A DNA stretch of 64,000 bases, from assembly GCA_951799425.1 (NCBI GenBank), contig OX637394.1, positions 45,492,642 through 45,556,641 of the forward strand, read 5' to 3'. A program made the translations under genes and the position numbers. This document shows positions 22,490-33,917 of the stretch, in pieces. The DNA is from Ilex aquifolium. Lineage: Eukaryota; Streptophyta; Magnoliopsida; Aquifoliales; Aquifoliaceae. How positions within the stretch are numbered: position 1 is the first letter of the stretch; every line of letters begins with the position of its first letter. The notes below the pieces were generated by a model, which saw nothing but the letters and a program-made list of their open reading frames with translations, was not told the DNA's origin and made no database searches.

Positions 22490-22905
22490 TTAGACTTCTC
22501 AATAGATCAGGGTTTGGATCATATTTTAATTGATTTAAATTTAAATTTGAATTTGATTTTAAAAATTTAATTTGAATTCGATGAATTTTATTTTTATGGT
22601 TTATATTTAAATTCGTTAACAATTCAAAAATTTAATATGATCTGAATTATTTAATTAATTAAATTTAATTAAATTATACCTAAATTTTATCTAAATTTAT
22701 TTAAATAATAACTTAATTTCTTTAATATTTATATAGAAATATATAAATAATTCGGATCAGATCATAATTAGGTCGGATATAAGTATATTCAAATCTGAAT
22801 CTGTGAAATATAAGATATCGGATTCGGATTATCAATAAAAAATATCAACTTATATCCGACTAATCATATTTGATTTAGAATCTGATCAATTGATAAGCCT
22901 AACCA
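22490..22905. repeat. AT-rich interspersed repeat related to 1018-1221
   Basis: Rich in TTTAAATTTGAATTTGA and GGATCAGATC/GATCTGAATT words, with similar order to the remnant at 1018-1221. Boundaries and superfamily are not determined. Confidence 0.4.
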
Positions 22906-24026
22906 AGTTACATGTCTTCCACATAACCTCATGTTTGTGTTGTTTCTAGAACAACCTTAAATGATTTTTGGTTCAGGTAAAATAGAGGAAGAAATGAAGA
23001 AATTGATTTACTTTAATCTATATTAGTGGTAATAATTTGTAAAAATTATTATTGTTTTATTTGAGTTATATCTTGATTGAATCAAGATTTAGATAAGTTG
23101 TGGATTCATTATCGTTATACTAGGGATTGGAGATTAATGCATTATATTAAATTAAAAAAATGAAAGCACTTTGCAGTAATGTATGCGACTCTAATCTATT
23201 AGGTATATTCTTCACATCTTGGATATTAATATCGCTCAGGTCTTGTTTAGACCACGCATTATAGGATATGACTTTTTATTAAATATGATAATCTGCGAGT
23301 AAATGTGAGCTCTTACCACTGAACCACTCTCTTATTTCACACTAGAATAATTTAGATCGACCATGTGTATGCATTACATCACTTGCCACTTTCTCCTAAT
23401 TATATGAAAAGCAGGTCGTGGAAAATGCAATTTTAAAAACCTGAGGGGGAAGGGGGATATAACCTTCTATGCCTCAAAGTGGCTTAACTACTAATTAAGC
23501 TATGTATGTATTAGGTATGTTCACCATCTGCATTTGCTGCAGGTGGAATTAAGCTATCCATATCATTTTGGTTCCTAAAAAATGCTGAAAACACACAATT
23601 CTGGTTGGGGTGGGTCTTGTTGCCGGGGTTGGGGTTCGCGGCGAGCGGCTAGTGGGGGTCTGTCGGTGTTAGGGACGATGAAGTCTGCTTGAGTTCCCGA
23701 CCTAGATAAAAGGCCAAAAACAAATAAACGATAATTAATTCTAACTCTTACATGATTATATAAGGTAAACCATAAAAGGTCCTAGAAATAAAGTGTTTTC
23801 CAGAAATATTAAAAAAAAAAAATTGAAACTTAATTACATTTAGTAAGAAAAGTCTTTATATTACCAAATAAAAACTTATTTCATAAATACAATTAAATAT
23901 TGTGGGAACCCTAATGTGGTAGGTCTTTCATTGGAAAGTGGTCCGAATGGAAAAATGAGGTGAATGGGGTTTATTGTAGTTATCCCTATCCCCATCCCCA
24001 TTAGTGTGAATTGGAAGAATTTAATA
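22906..24026. other. Intergenic, no gene recognised
   Basis: No supported gene. A short GC-richer patch at about 23610-23690 stands out but has no ORF. Confidence 0.3.
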
Positions 24027-24214
24027 CTAGAGCAAGGGTTCGACTACAATACCGATATTCACTTTTCGGTACGGTACCGAAAAAATAAAATAAACGGTTG
24101 ATATATAACGAAGAATTTTCACCGTTGATCAAATCTAACACTTTTTACCGGCTACCTACTTACGCTACCCACTGAGCCTTACACTTTCATAAAAAAAAAA
24201 AAAAAAAAACACAG

Positions 24215-24600
24215 CCGAAGAAGAAGAAGATGGAGTTGCAGAATTGTTTTTATCCTGTAAATGCTTCAAGAGATTATAAAAGTATCGTCATGTATTAAAA
24301 CTAAGATTAAGCGGTAGTCTTTTCATAAAAAAAAAAAAAAATCATAAAAAAAAAAATCAGATAGGGAAGAAGAAGGAGAAATATCAAAGCATGGAGTTGC
24401 ATAATTGTTTTTATCCTATGAACCGTTCAAGAGATTATAAAATTATCATTTATTAAAACAAATATTAATATTATAGTAAATTTATTAAAAAAAAAAAAAA
24501 AACTCAGACGACGAAGAAGATGGAGTTGCAGAATTATTTTTATCCGCATGAACCATTCAAGAGATTATAAAATCATCATCATTTATTAAAACTAATGTTG
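24215..24600 (+). repeat. Three ~125-bp tandem units
   Basis: Three consecutive units share GAAGATGGAGTTGCAGAATT, TTTTTATCC and TTCAAGAGATTATAAAA, each preceded by an A-rich stretch. A further partial unit lies at about 28290-28400, ahead of the second minisatellite array. Confidence 0.65.
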
Positions 24601-24603
24601 AGA

Positions 24604-25825
24604 TTATAGTAAGGTACTACTTTTGTTGGTTAACATTACCAAGGGTACCACTTTTTTTGTTAACATTATTACGATCTTTTTTGTTAACATTACAACTTTT
24701 TTGGTTAAGAGTACCACATTTTTTGTTAATATTACCACTATTTTGATTAAGATACCACTTGTTTGGTTAACATTACCATTATTTTGGTTAAGAATACCAC
24801 TTTTATGGTTAACATTACCACTGTTTAAGTTAAGATTAACACTTTTTGGGTTAACATTACCACTTTTTATGTTAAGATTATAACTTTTTTGTTAAGAGTA
24901 CCACTTTTTTGGTTAATATTACCACTGTTTTGATTTAGAGTACCATTTTTTTGGTTAACATTACCACTGTTTTGGTTAACAGTACTACTTTTTTGGTTAA
25001 CATTACCACTGTTTAAGTTAAGATTACCACTCTTTTGGTTAACATTTCACTTTTTTGTTTAAGATTACAATTTTTTTGGTTAAGAGTACCACTTTTTTGG
25101 TTAACATTACCACTATTTTGATTAAGAGTACTACTGTTTTGGTTAATATTACCATTTTTTTGGTCAAGAGTACCACTTTTTTTGCTAACATTACCATTGT
25201 TTTGGTTAAGAGTACCACTTTTTTGGTTAACATTACCACTATTTTGGTTAAGAGTACCACTGATTTGAATAATATTACCAGTTTAATGGTTAACATTACC
25301 ACTGTTTTGGTTAAGAGTATCACTTTTTTGGTTAACATTACCACTGTTTAAGTTAAAATTACTACTTTTTTGGTTAACATTACCATTGTTTTGGTTAAGA
25401 TTACAACTTTTTTTGTTAAGGTTACACTTTTTTGGTTAAGAGTACCACTTGTTTGGTTAAAATTACAATTCTAATGATTAAGATTACCACTTTTTTGATT
25501 AAGATTACAACTTTTTTGGTTAACATTATCATTGATTAGGTTAATATTACCACTCTTTTGGTTAAGCTTACACTTTTTTTGGTTAAGAGTACCACTTTTT
25601 TGGTTAACATTACAATTCTTTTGATAAATATTACCATTTTTTTGGTTAAGATTACACTTTTTTGATTAAAAGTACTATTTTTTGATTAACATTATCAAAC
25701 TTTTGGTTAAGATTATCATTTTTTTGGTTAAAATTACACTTTTGAGGTAAGTACCACTTTTGGTGAATATTACCATTTTTTTGGTTAATATTACCACTTT
25801 TTTGGTGAATATTACCACTTTTTTG
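24604..25825 (+). repeat. ~21-bp minisatellite array 1
   Basis: Roughly 55-60 units of about 21 bp, alternating between GGTTAACATTACCACTGTTT-like and GGTTAAGAGTACCACTTTTT-like versions, with substitutions. Because the period is a multiple of three, long repetitive ORFs run through on both strands; these are artefacts of the repeat. Confidence 0.9.
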
Positions 25826-26290
25826 GATCGATCAAGAGCTTTTAGCGATCAAGAATTGCGATCGAATCACGATTCGATCGATCAAGAGCTGAGTAGCGAT
25901 CAAGAGTGGGATCGAGTAGCGATCAAGAGTGGGATCAAGTAGCGATCAAGAGTGGTATCAAGTGCAGTTTGCGATCAAGAGTAGCGATCAAGAGTGGATC
26001 AAGTAGCGATCAAGATTGGGATCAAGTGCACTCTTGCGATCAAGACTAGCAATCAAGAGTGGATCAAGTAGCGATCAAAATTGGGATCAAGTGCACTCTT
26101 GCGATCAAGACTAGCATCAAGTAGCGATCAAGATTGGGATCAAGTGCACTCTTGCCATCAAGACTAGCGATCAAGTGGGATCAAGTAGCAATCAAGTGCA
26201 CTATTGCGATCAGATCAAGGTAGCGATCAAAGAGCTTGATACTGATCGATGCAATAGCGATCAAGCGTGGTATCAACGGATCATCGCTGC
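25826..26290 (+). repeat. GATC-dense short repeats (AGCGATCAAGAG family)
   Basis: Degenerate tandem copies of AGCGATCAAGAGTGGGATCA-like units, with GATC recurring every ~8-20 bases. A shorter patch with the inverse word TTGATCGCT lies at about 29545-29695, after the second array. Confidence 0.8.
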
Positions 26291-26643
26291 AACAATCAAA
26301 ATTAATATATTTAATTAACATAACAAATTAATATTACATTAAAACATTCAATTCATCAAATTAACATTAAAATTGAACTTAATTAATATAAATTCATCTA
26401 ATTTATATCCATAATCATTCAATTAACATTTAATTCATTCAATTAACATCCAATAAAAATTCACTTTATTAAACTAACATTCAATTTCATCCAATTTATA
26501 TTTAATTTATCAAATTAACTTCCATCTACCATTCAACTCATCAAATTAGAATAACATTCATATCCATCCAATTAACACTTAATTCAACAAATTAACATCT
26601 GAAATAATCGTCAATTAATCAAATTCGTCCAAGTAAATATTTT

Positions 26644-27289
26644 TGTCAAATTTTATTGAAAATGCAATAAGTGGTGAAGAAGAGATTGCAAATTTTAGGG
26701 AGAAGAAGATATATTCTCAATAGATTCATGTGAAAAATTACATCATCAATGTATACACAATATGCACTCCAGAACTCTATTTATACACAATATGCACTGC
26801 CAAAATTACAAAATGACATCATCTATTTATACACAATAACATACTCCTAACTGTAACTATATAACATATGCCTTTGGCTGGAAGAGTGCTGTTACAACAA
26901 GATCAAGCTCAGATGCCTAATGCAAGGAGGAGGAGGTGTGTGATTAGTGGCTAGAGGGTCTTTTATGAGGAATCAGCAGATGTATAGAAAATTCTGTTAG
27001 TAGAAGTTCTGTCTGCTTCTCAGCTGGACTGTGCAAATAGATATATGATTTTAATCCTTTTGAAGGATTAAAGCCAACTCTTGTATAGGAGGGAGGTTAG
27101 TTGTACATGAGTTTACTGTTGTCAGCTGGTTCAGTTTTGGGTTGGTTTATGGTCTGTGGTTTGTTGCATGTCTGTAGATGATTCTGCATTTGCTGGGGTG
27201 ACAGGAGCTGAACTAAGTTGAAAGTCAAGACTGTGCAGCAACTAGAACTATTGCTTTATAACAGATTTGTAACTATTTGGGCTGTAACA
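26644..27289 (-). mobile_element. Candidate solo LTR inside the large element
   Basis: On the minus strand it runs TGTTACAGCCC ... AATTTGACA, with a TATAAATAGAG promoter-like word (forward about 26776-26786) and an AATAAA close to the end. ATTTT before and GTTTT after could be a 5-bp TSD with one mismatch. No coding sequence accompanies it. A Copia-type LTR is a guess. Confidence 0.45.
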
Positions 27290-27935
27290 GTTTTTTCCGT
27301 TTTTTCTGTTAAAACAGTTGTTGTTTATGATTCTTGTAATTTTTGAGATTCATCCTTGTTATTTTTGTTTACGATGACCGTTGCATTCCCTTTGTCAACG
27401 AGGGTATCCTCAACTATCAGTTCATATAATACTCTTTGGATGTTTATATTTTTTTCATATGTACTCATTCCTTGTTATTTTAGGATGGAATGTCAAGTTT
27501 TGATTCTACCATTCAATCACAAATACATCAACACTAGTTTCAGTAATATGGAGGTAATTAAAAAAATTATAAAGTTTATCCCACAAATTTTGTTTTTTCA
27601 TCATTGTCATCTAACCATCAATTTATGCTATCACAGTGGACACCAAGATCATGGAGCAAGATGGGTTGATGAAATTTTACTTTTTTTGTAACTTTGAATG
27701 AAAAGGTTTAATTTTCATTCTCCATTCCAAGTTTTTTTTTCACTTAGATATACCCTTATTTTTTTTTAACTTGCGACATAATTTTATTGATTAAAAATTA
27801 AATTAAACCTAGTTAGGGGACGTATTTACCTTACCCTCGATGCAATCTAATTACAATGTGATAAGGAATTAAAAATTCTAATGCATGATTGTACATGGAA
27901 AAACAAAAAATAATTTCCTAACTGATGAAACCAGG

Positions 27936-28000
27936 TACTGAAATGTGCTGGAATGCTGAACGAACAATAGCTATTTTGAGCATTCTAGCACATTTCAGTA
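27936..28000 (+). repeat. 22-bp stem hairpin
   Basis: TACTGAAATGTGCTGGAATGCT (27936-27957) pairs with 27979-28000 with a single mismatch around a 21-base loop. Further copies of AGCATTCCAGCATTCC follow. Unknown role. Confidence 0.6.
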
Positions 28001-28394
28001 GCAACTATTTTGAGCATTCCAGCATTCCAAAAATAACAGCTGCTTTAAAAACGAATGTAAACAATGCTTTAAATGGGCTGAGGTTTAAAAGCTGAGAGAT
28101 GGAGGCCAGTAGATAGGAGTGTGGGGTATAAATGATAATTTTTCTGAGAGATGGAGGTTTAAATAGAAGTGTGGGGTATAAAACCTAATCTAACATCCTA
28201 ATATTTTTAACTTAAATTTAATGTCACTCAATAACCCCAAATATTGTAAATTTTATATTATATTTTTATTTAGGTTTAAATAAGATAAATAATCATCATT
28301 TATTAAAACTAAGATTGAGTGGTAGTCTTTTCATAAAAAAAAAAAAAACCTAGGAAGATGAAGGAGAAAGATGAAAGCATGGAGTTGCAGACAT

Positions 28395-29435
28395 TGTTCT
28401 TTTGAGGTAATATTATCACGTTTTTTGGGTTAGATTACCATTTTTTTGAGACTATTAACTCTTTTTGAGGGAAAAATTACCACTGTTGAGGTAAACGTAT
28501 CATTTTTTTTTTGTTAACACTACAACTTTTTGGGTTTGAATGCAATTTTTTGGGTGTAACATTATTACTTTTATTTGGTAAGAATACCACTTTTTTTGTA
28601 AAATTGCCAATTATTTGAGGTTAGATTACCACTTTTGAGGGAAGGATTACCATTTTTTTGGTTAACAAAAACATTTTTGTTAATAGTACCACTTTTTTTG
28701 TTAACATTGCCACTGTTTTGGTTAAGAGTACCACTTTTTTGGTTAACATTACCACTTATTTGGTTAATAGTACCACTTATTTGGTTAAGAGTACCACTTT
28801 TTTGGTTTTGGTTAAGAATACCACTTTTTTGGTTAACATTACCACTGTTTTGATTAAGAGTACCACTTTTTTTTATTAAGAGTACCACTTGTTTTTGTTA
28901 ACATTACCACTGTTTTGGTTAAGAGTACTACTTTTTTGGTTAACATTACCGTTGTTTTGATTAAGAGTACCACTTTTTTGGTTAATATTACAACTTTTTT
29001 GGTTAAGATTACAATTTTTTTGGTTAATAGTACCACTTTTTTTTGTTAATATTACCATTTTTTTGGTTAAGATTACAACTTTTTTGGTTAATAGTACCAC
29101 TGTTTTGGATAATATTACCACTGTTTTGATTAAGAGTACCACTTTTTTGGTTAATATTACCATTTTTTTGGTTAAGAGTACCCCTTTTTTGGTTAAGAGT
29201 ACCATTGTTTTGGCTAGAATACCATTTTTTTGGTTAACATTACCATTCATTAGGTTAACATTAATTTTGGTTAAGATTACACTTTTTTTGGTTAAGTGTA
29301 CCACTTTTTGGTTAACATTACAATTCTTTTGATTAAAATTACCATTTTTTTGGTTAAGATTAACACTGTGGTAAGAGTGTCATTTTGTTGGTTAAGAGTA
29401 CAATTTTTTTCGGTTAAGATTACAAGTTTTTTGGA
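28395..29435 (+). repeat. ~21-bp minisatellite array 2
   Basis: About 50 units of the same two alternating 21-mers as in array 1, in the same orientation and preceded by the same leader. Array and leader therefore represent a duplicated module. The overlapping repetitive ORFs on both strands are not genes. Confidence 0.9.
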
Positions 29436-29932
29436 TATGCAAGGTTTTCACCGATTTGGGATTGGATTTGGGTTAGATCGCTAATTTAGGGTATGGTTAG
29501 ATCGATTAGGGTTTTGAGGAGTTGGAATTTTTGGGAAATACGAAGATCGATCGGGGTTAGATTGGCGATCTAAGTTGATCGCTATGTAGCGATCGGGTTA
29601 TGTAGCTATGGGTTCAAGTTTGATCGCTTCTTGTGGCTAGATCGCTTGTTGATCGCTGTTTGCAAACTAATTGGGAGATCCAGCGATCAAGTTGCCTTAT
29701 GTTAACATTAAATTACATTTATAACCCTAAATTATCACTCTTTTTCAAATTTTCCCTCATATTTTTTATATTACACCCTTAATTACTTTCATATTACCCA
29801 AATTTTTTTACCTATTTTAATTTAAGCAAAAAGTATACCAATAGGATAACTTTGTTCTAATTTATTTAATGGTGAACTTAATTTCTATTATTTTTAACTT
29901 AATCTAAAATGTAAATTTATTTCACTCAATAA

Positions 29933-30660
29933 GCCCAACTATTGTAAATTTTTTGTTATATTTTTATTTCATGTTTAAATATAATAAATAATTATCATTT
30001 TAATTTCTATTATCACTTATTTTTAAAGTGTTTAGTTGGGTTCATGTTTAAATTTTTCAAAGTGTATAGGGGGTTCATGTTTAAATTTTTTAAAGTGTAT
30101 AGGGGGTTCATGTTCATGTTCACTCAATAAGCCCAACTATTGTAAATTTTTTGTTATATTTTAATTTCATTTTTAAATATAATAAATAATTATCATTTTA
30201 ATTTCTATTATCACTTATTTTCAAAGTGTATATGGGTTCATGTTTAAATTTTTTAAAGTGTATAGGGGTTCATGTTCATGTTCACTCAATAAGCCCAACT
30301 ATTGTAAATTTTTTGTTATATTTTTATTTCATGTTTAAATATAATAAATAATAAATAATTATCATTTTAATTTCTATTATCACTTATTTTTAAAGTGTGT
30401 AGGGGTTCATATTTAAATTTTTTAAAGTGTATAGGGGGTTCATGTTCCTGTTCACTCAATAAGCCCAACTATTGTAAATTTTTTGTTATATTTTTATTTC
30501 ATGTTTAAATATAATAAATAATTATTATTTTAATTTCTATTATCACTTATTTTTAAAGTGTATAGGGGTTTATGTTCATGTTCACTCAATAACTTTTAAA
30601 TTTTTTCTTATATTTTTATTTCATGTTTAAATATAATGAATAATTATCATTTTAAATTCT
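29933..30660 (+). repeat. ~130-190-bp tandem repeat array
   Basis: CACTCAATAAGCCCAACTAT starts at 29933, 30121, 30283 and 30453, with a truncated copy at 30583. Units contain TTTTTTGTTATATTT, AATAATTATCATTTTAATTT and AAAGTGTATAGGGGTTCATG. A single diverged unit is at about 28223-28310. Confidence 0.85.
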
Positions 30661-30806
30661 TTAAAATATATACCGAAACCGGTGAAACCGATTATAGGTT
30701 TTTGTGAATTTTGGAGTGTACACGTGGCGAGCATTCAGTTGTTTTAATTTTTCGGTATCGTACCGATTTTTACCTTTTCGGTACCGAAGCCAACTCCCTA
30801 GAGCAA

Positions 30807-31275
30807 ATATGAACTGGCTGTCTTTTCCGAACCCTAAATGCTAACCTACCCTCTCTTATCTCTCTTTGACTCTTTTGGCACTGAAAATGTTAAGAACCCA
30901 ACAAGGGTCAGCACATTGATATCAGTAGGGAGCAAGACACTCACCTTCTGAGGGTTTGACCACTGATCATTGCACCAATATCCTCTGTTTTCTATAGCCA
31001 TCAGGCCCAGGCACATGCACATGTACTCTGCTAGTGGTTCACACTCTCCTCTTCATTGACTTGAAGTAATCTGATTTTGAATTTTGAGTGCAACCAACAC
31101 ATTGTCCATTTTACAATTAGACCCAAGAGGTAACCATTTCAAAACTTATCCAGACATGCAACATCACATTGATCTGAAAAGTGCAACCACCAACCATTAA
31201 AAAAAAAACATAAAAATTTAGAGAAAATTTTTAGTGCAACCACCAACCACACTACACATGGGCTTTGGCTCTCTT

Positions 31276-31341
<66 letters not shown>

Positions 31342-32430
31342 GCACTTAATTATTGTCTCTACAAGTTGATTAAGTCTGTGATCCACTTGGGACCTATAGC
31401 AGCTTGCCATTACTCACATTAGTGAAAGCTTCCTTCTTTTTGTTTCATTGGGACATTTCATCAAATAGGTGTGTCCTGTGATTTAGTGCCTGATGAGTGG
31501 GCAAAGCTCAAACAAGAAGGGAAAATACTTTCCATCTTTAGCCAATTAGTCAAAATTAAGGTGTTGTAGTGGTTCACTAATTGAGCTTATTGTGCCATCA
31601 TCAGCAAATTTTGCTGAGTTTTCACAATCAGTGTGTCAGTATTCTATGACATTGCAGGGTGCATAGGAGACATGATCATTACATGGAAGGTGAAATACTT
31701 TTTTTTATCTCAAACCAATTGGCCTCTAAGTGTTCTAATGGCCCACTTAGGCTTGTTCTTGTGCCATTACCAGCAAATTGTATGCCATTTGTTTGGTAAA
31801 TCTCAATACAAGTGGCTCAGCACCATGCTGAGGATCAACAGTATTTGTTCAGGTTGTCATTTTCTTATCATTAAAGTATCAACATGTTGCTATTTATTAA
31901 TGTTGAATATCAGGTCTAAATTCAATCTTTTTTTAGTAACACCCTCACTGTTGTTAACTTGACACTTACTTTTAATAGGTCAATAGTCATGAGGTCTGCT
32001 TCAGGTTGGTTTTCATGTACTTGGTCGTTTACTTGACACTTTTGCCATTGCATCAGACAGTCATCTCTTCTTGTTGATAGTCAAGATATTTGACAATTTC
32101 TCAATGTGATATTTTCGAGTTTTAATTAGGGGGGCAACCAGTAAACTAAGTTGAATATAATTATTGAATTTATTATGAAAATTTAAACGAGCTACATCAT
32201 AAAGTTTAAGTTTGACTCGACGATCTTGAACGAGTCTTTATCGAATTGATTTTTCAGTATTTTAATGCTTTTTACATAGTTTTCATGATAAGTTTTAATA
32301 CGGTTATATACATCTCACTTTTGAAGAGCCTTTGCTAAGATAAATGCAAGCTACAAAATGGCATAAGGAAAATGGGACTAGTCGATTGGTCACACCGTAT
32401 TTATATCTCGTGTAATGTTAAAATTTGTTC
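30807..32430. other. Intergenic with a long (AG)n microsatellite
   Basis: An uninterrupted (AG)30 tract occupies 31278-31338. The surrounding sequence has no supported gene; ORFs reading through the tract give only Arg-Glu or Ser-Leu repeats. Confidence 0.5.
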
Positions 32431-32448
32431 ATCATGTTCTGGACCCAT

Positions 32449-32640
32449 TAATCTATATAATAAAGTAATTAAATTATTTGTCTTGAGCTTTTTGGGGCTC
32501 AGATTGTTTGAAGAGATTATTGATTCAACGGTCCTAATACGAAATTCCCCCCTCCCCAATTTTTTGAACAAGATTTTCATTCCTTGCACAATTCTAAGAC
32601 TCCTATATTTCTTATAACTCTCATTATCTTATACTATCTG
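32449..32640 (+). mobile_element. Helitron 5'-end fragment
   Basis: Begins TCTATATAATAAAG, as does the element at 32931. It shares ATTTGTCTTGAGCTTTTTG-like, GATTATTGATT and CCCC-TCC blocks with it. No 3' end can be paired with it. Confidence 0.45.
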
Positions 32641-32930
32641 ATGTTCATGCAGCTTACACGTATCTCTCAGTTAGCTCTTTCTCACGCATACTGTGACAAC
32701 CAGTATAAAAATTAATCGTTAACATATTAATTAGGTCGTTAATTATGATTTTATATAATTAAGAATTATTTTTTGAAATTTCAAATAAATAAATAAACTT
32801 TAAATACAGATTCTTTGTGTAAAAACGAATCGAATGAGTATAATATAAGTCATGTTTTGTATTGAAATAAAAATACTATAATATTCGAATGGTATAATAG
32901 ACAAATAATATATATGTAATTTGTGATATA

Positions 32931-33917
32931 TCTATATAATAAGGGAGCTAATATTGTTTGTCTTAAGTTTTTCGCAGATCAAATTATTTTAAGATTATTG
33001 ATTAAACGATCAAAACTCCTCCTCTAAATTTTTTTCCCGCCCAAAAATTAAAATAATCTTTTTATTTTATTCGATTATCTGTTCGAAGAGATTATGATTA
33101 GGATTTGAATTGAGTTGAATTTGATTGTCGAGTATAAAATATATATATTCTTGCTTAAATTTAACTTTGCTTGAATTTTACAAGTATTCAAGTTGAAGTC
33201 AAATTGAAATTGATTGTAAAAATAATAATATTTAATTAAATTAAAAAAAAATTATGGTGTCACTATGAATGAGAATAAAAAATAATTAGTTTATAGATTT
33301 AAGACATAAATTTTAATTGAGTCAAACTTAAATTCAATTTTCAGTTTGACGTGGTTATGATTAAAACTCGAATTGAGCTGAATTTTACTTTCAAGTATAA
33401 AATATAAATTATTGCTTAAACTTAAATTCGATTGAATTTTACAAATATTCAAAGTTGGATTCAAATGGAAGCTGATCTTAATTTATCAACAAATTTTTTA
33501 TATTTATGAGAATTCGCGTGAAACTTTTGGATGATTTTCTTACAAAAAGTTATACGAACTTACATTGGAAAAATGGTGCAGAAATAATGTTATGAACTTT
33601 AGGTAGAAACCTGCAGAAAAATAAATAGTTATATTTTTTTGAAATTTGAGATAAAATTTATTAAAAATGTTGAAATCGTGGATGTTTGATCAATAATAAT
33701 TATATTTTCTCAGATGTTGGAATTAATATGTTGTAGTAGTTGTAACGTGACTTTCGGCATATAAAAGTTTGATTATATATGTTCTGCATACTGGTTAAAT
33801 AATGTCAATTTGATTGTTGTATTGTTGCAATTATATTATACATTGCCTCTATTTATGAACAAATATTTACAATTTTTTATGAGTAACGTAGTGTCTTTAG
33901 GCACGGGTAATTACTAG
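32931..33917 (+). mobile_element. Non-autonomous Helitron
   Basis: Starts 5'-TC (TCTATATAATAAGGGAGC) next to an A and ends CTAG next to a T, as expected for insertion between A and T without duplication. A short hairpin, GTGTC-TTTA-GGCAC, lies about 9 bases before the CTAG end. The interior is non-coding and AT-rich. Confidence 0.6.

Larger units (their letters stand above)
24035..30797. mobile_element. ~6.8-kb hAT-like element with terminal inverted repeats and 8-9-bp TSD, no transposase seen
   Basis: Exact direct repeat CTAGAGCA(A) at 24027-24035 and 30798-30806 brackets it. Reading inwards, the left end has ACTTTTCGGTACGGTACCGA and A-rich sequence. The right end, complemented, has TTCGGTACCGAAAAGG, then TCGGTACGATACCGAAAAA, so ~60 bp of each end are inverted relatives rich in GGTACCGA. 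The inside holds a direct duplication of one module (GAAGATGGAGTTGCAG leader, then a ~21-bp minisatellite array, then GATC-rich repeats) at 24.2-26.3 and 28.3-29.7 kb, an internal LTR-like insertion, and a ~170-bp tandem array before the right end. No transposase motif was found in any frame. The 8-bp TSD suggests hAT; the class is inferred, not proven. Confidence 0.7.

Noticed and set aside
25039-25351. Long overlapping ORFs on both strands in the 21-bp arrays (also at 28571-29332)
   Set aside because: The repeat period is a multiple of three, so a stop-free unit stays open in several frames. The peptides are simple repeats and are open on both strands.
24604-25825. CRISPR-like array of ~21-bp repeats
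   Set aside because: Repeats are contiguous without unique spacers, degenerate, AT-rich and in a plant genome; it is a minisatellite.
27356-27691. 111-codon ORF inside the large inverted-end element, considered as a transposase piece
   Set aside because: No hAT dimerisation motif or catalytic block is visible and composition is that of AT-rich non-coding DNA.
31139-31422. ORFs with Arg-Glu or Ser-Leu repeats
   Set aside because: They read through the (AG)30 microsatellite.
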